Of a stretch of DNA of 64,000 nt, positions 62,678 to 64,000 are shown one piece after another. Both the position numbers and the translations under genes were made by a program. Under the pieces are notes generated by a model. It was not told the DNA's origin, did not search any database, and saw nothing but the letters and a program-made list of their open reading frames with translations. Every line of letters begins with the position of its first letter. Positions within the stretch are counted from its first letter, which is position 1. Source of the DNA: Spirosoma taeanense (GTDB lineage Bacteria > Bacteroidota > Bacteroidia > Cytophagales > Spirosomataceae); the NCBI RefSeq assembly GCF_013127955.1, contig NZ_CP053435.1, forward strand, positions 2,046,001 through 2,110,000, given 5' to 3'.

Positions 62678-63028
62678 AAGCCGAGCCGCTAACAGCGGTT
62701 TGGCGTTATGGCGGGGCGACCCAACGCAGCATCAGCTATAGCAATTCTATTCAGTATCAGTTCCAGCGTGACGGAACGCAGTTGACCAGCAGAAATAAGT
62801 ATTAAACTTTATACCTTTAATCGGCTTTGGTTCGGGGCGTGACGTAACACAGAGTACCCCAAGCCGCCAACTATTAGTGATAATGGCATAATGGCATTCT
62901 ATATCAACCATAATTCTGACTTTACTGATGATACTTTTATGAGTTAAGCTACAACAATCTTAGACATGGATACATCTACCCGTTGGGAATGAAGGAATTT
63001 TGTGCCATAATTTTAAACAAATAAAAAA
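62678..63028. other. AT-rich gap with a short hairpin
   Basis: About 350 bp without a gene. CCGCT-AAC-AGCGG (62686-62698) is followed by TTTGGCGTTATGGCGG, a pattern that could be an intergenic repeat or a recombination-site remnant; no decision is possible from one copy. Confidence 0.4.
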
Positions 63029-63787
63029 ATGGGTACAAAAAATAAAATCGCTATTGTTACAGGTGGCAGCAGAGGAATGGGCAGGGATATGGTTTTGAAC
63101 CTGGCTAAAAAAGGCTCCAACATCATCTTTACCTATCATAGTAATAAAACAGCGGCACACAGCCTAATTGCCGAAGTAAAGGCATTGGGACAATCTGCAA
63201 TTGCTTTAAAATTAGATGTAAGTAATCTTAGCACATTTGATACTTATGTTGAGCAAGTGAAACAACATTTAGAGCAGGAAGGAGTAACAAACTTTGACTA
63301 TCTGGTAAACAATGCGGGAACAGGTATGTTTCAGTTTTTTGCTACCACTACCGAAAGCCAGTTTGACGAAATGCTGAATGTGCATTTTAAGGGTGTGTTT
63401 TTCCTTACACAAAAATTATTACCAATAATGAATGATGGGGGAAGAATTGTAAATATTTCAACTGGGCTTACAAGGTCAACTGTTCCAGGTGTTTCCGCCT
63501 ATGCATGCATGAAAGGTGCTGTAGAAGTGCTCACAAAATATTTGGCGAAAGAATTGGGTGGGAGAAAAATCACTATCAACACGGTCGCACCCGGTCCAAT
63601 TGCTACAGATTTTGGCGGTGGTGGTAATAAGAACCCTGAAGTTCAAAAAAGTTTTGTAAGCATAACTGCTTTAGGTAGAGTTGGCGTACCTGAAGATGTT
63701 GGTGCTACAGTTGCTTATTTATGCAGCGATGAAGCTGGTTGGATAACTGGGCAGCGAATAGAGATTTCTGGCGGAATGGCTCTATAA
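63029..63787 (+). CDS. Short-chain dehydrogenase/reductase, probably acquired
   Basis: A 252-residue classical SDR: TGGSRGMGRDMVLNL coenzyme motif, LVNNAGTGMF, catalytic Ser in VNISTGLTRS, YACMK as the Tyr-Lys pair and PGPIATDFGGGGNK after it, ending in the family's ITGQRIEISGGMAL. It resembles the fabG-like group of unknown substrates seen beside AraC regulators. Codon use is strikingly AT-rich (AAA, ATA, TTA, AAT preferred) compared with the rest of the window, which suggests transfer from a low-GC Bacteroidota such as a flavobacterium. An AraC gene starts 34 bp after it. Confidence 0.9.
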   Translation: MGTKNKIAIVTGGSRGMGRDMVLNLAKKGSNIIFTYHSNKTAAHSLIAEVKALGQSAIALKLDVSNLSTFDTYVEQVKQHLEQEGVTNFDYLVNNAGTGMFQFFATTTESQFDEMLNVHFKGVFFLTQKLLPIMNDGGRIVNISTGLTRSTVPGVSAYACMKGAVEVLTKYLAKELGGRKITINTVAPGPIATDFGGGGNKNPEVQKSFVSITALGRVGVPEDVGATVAYLCSDEAGWITGQRIEISGGMAL

Positions 63788-63821
63788 TTATTAATTGTAA
63801 AATTGCGCAGATGCTATTTTA

Positions 63822-64000
63822 ATGGCAATAAAAAGAATAAAATCAATAGGGGAATATCTCAGGCTTATGAATTCATCTAAGCCTGAGCATCCTTTGATTT
63901 GTGTGATTGATTATTCACAATCTACATTTCCTGAATATACAGAAGAATGTAGTTTTGTGTTTGACTTTTATTCCATTATTTTAAAGAGAAATATGGGATA
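63822..64000 (+). CDS. AraC-family regulator, N-terminal part (cut by window edge)
   Basis: The frame from ATG 63822 reads KSIGEYLRLMNSSKPEHPLI, then VIDYSQ, and FVFDFYSIILKRNMG before the window ends. KPEHPLIxVID and FYxIxLKR are the typical N-terminal cupin-like opening of Bacteroidota AraC regulators that control a neighbouring reductase. The DNA-binding part is outside the window. It shares the low GC of the SDR gene and was probably acquired with it. Confidence 0.8.
   Translation, partial: MAIKRIKSIGEYLRLMNSSKPEHPLICVIDYSQSTFPEYTEECSFVFDFYSIILKRNMG

Noticed and set aside
62686..62713. CGCTAAC…GTTATGGCG resembling an integron attC site
   Set aside because: The core sites deviate from RYYYAAC and GTTRRRY, the element is far shorter than known attC sites and there is only one copy and no integrase.
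1..64000. CRISPR arrays, tRNA or rRNA genes
   Set aside because: Looked for regularly spaced repeats, CCA-ended cloverleaf patterns and rRNA core sequences; none found.

Overview
The window looks like chromosome from a Bacteroidota bacterium of the order Cytophagales, most likely Spirosoma or a close relative. The reasons are moderate-to-high GC coding DNA with short AT-rich leaders, absence of clear Shine-Dalgarno sites, a few TAnnTTTG-type promoter boxes, three TonB-linked outer-membrane receptors with carboxypeptidase-like plug extensions, LytS/LytTR signalling, a stand-alone FtsX/MacB-type permease, a DUF5686 protein and many secreted sugar-oxidation and sulfatase genes. The genus is inferred from family content, not from a marker gene. 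I see no rRNA, tRNA or CRISPR array.

Layout. 1-3245: the start of a TonB-linked receptor (runs off the left edge), then a minus-strand operon of histidine kinase, kelch-type secreted protein and LytTR response regulator. 3396-9045: secreted intradiol-dioxygenase-like protein, a NUDIX-derived (NrtR/AraR-like) regulator and, divergent from it, a very large periplasmic ThuA/sugar-dehydrogenase/PKD/cytochrome c fusion with a small secreted partner. 9046-10320: an IS982-like element nested inside an older decayed transposase gene. 10459-15510: DoxX protein and a four-gene minus operon (two esterases, a DUF3237 protein, an FAD monooxygenase) facing a LysR regulator. 16422-23638: a second NUDIX-derived regulator, a second ThuA protein, a sugar isomerase/epimerase, a large PVC-type cytochrome c dehydrogenase and a FucP-like sugar/H+ symporter. 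24141-33986: small enzymes (NTF2-like, VOC, alpha/beta hydrolase, AraC), an ABC permease, a serine hydrolase, a covalent-flavin oxidase and a mini-TonB protein. 34209-42425: outer-membrane porin, receiver-domain relic, TonB-linked receptor, AraC, MarR, small Cys-rich proteins and a sulfatase. 42539-45278: GH43 glycosidase, GNAT, membrane protein. 45634-54380: stress/envelope block with clpB, TspO-like membrane protein, two membrane-anchored short-chain dehydrogenases around a DUF4136 lipoprotein, a DUF937-OmpA fusion and xseB. 54561-61722: TonB-linked receptor, DUF4405/NTF2 fusion, DUF5686 receptor-like protein and beta-phosphoglucomutase. 61723-64000: visibly AT-rich island with a broken hypothetical gene, an SDR gene and the start of an AraC regulator.

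How the parts may work together. The two ThuA loci look like paralogous modules: each has a NUDIX-fold regulator that has lost its catalytic glutamates, and the DNA between regulator and ThuA gene carries palindromes of the same 7-7-7 architecture (ATTGT[C/G]T - 7 nt - A[G/C]ACAAT). Together with soluble-type glucose/sorbosone dehydrogenase domains, cytochrome c domains, a sugar isomerase and a FucP-type symporter, they suggest regulated periplasmic oxidation and uptake of a sugar. The monooxygenase operon has a LysR-type site placed where the class activator site belongs. clpB has its start codon inside a perfect 11-bp hairpin, a candidate RNA thermometer. These three regulatory readings, plus the nested insertion sequence, are the most informative results from sequence alone.
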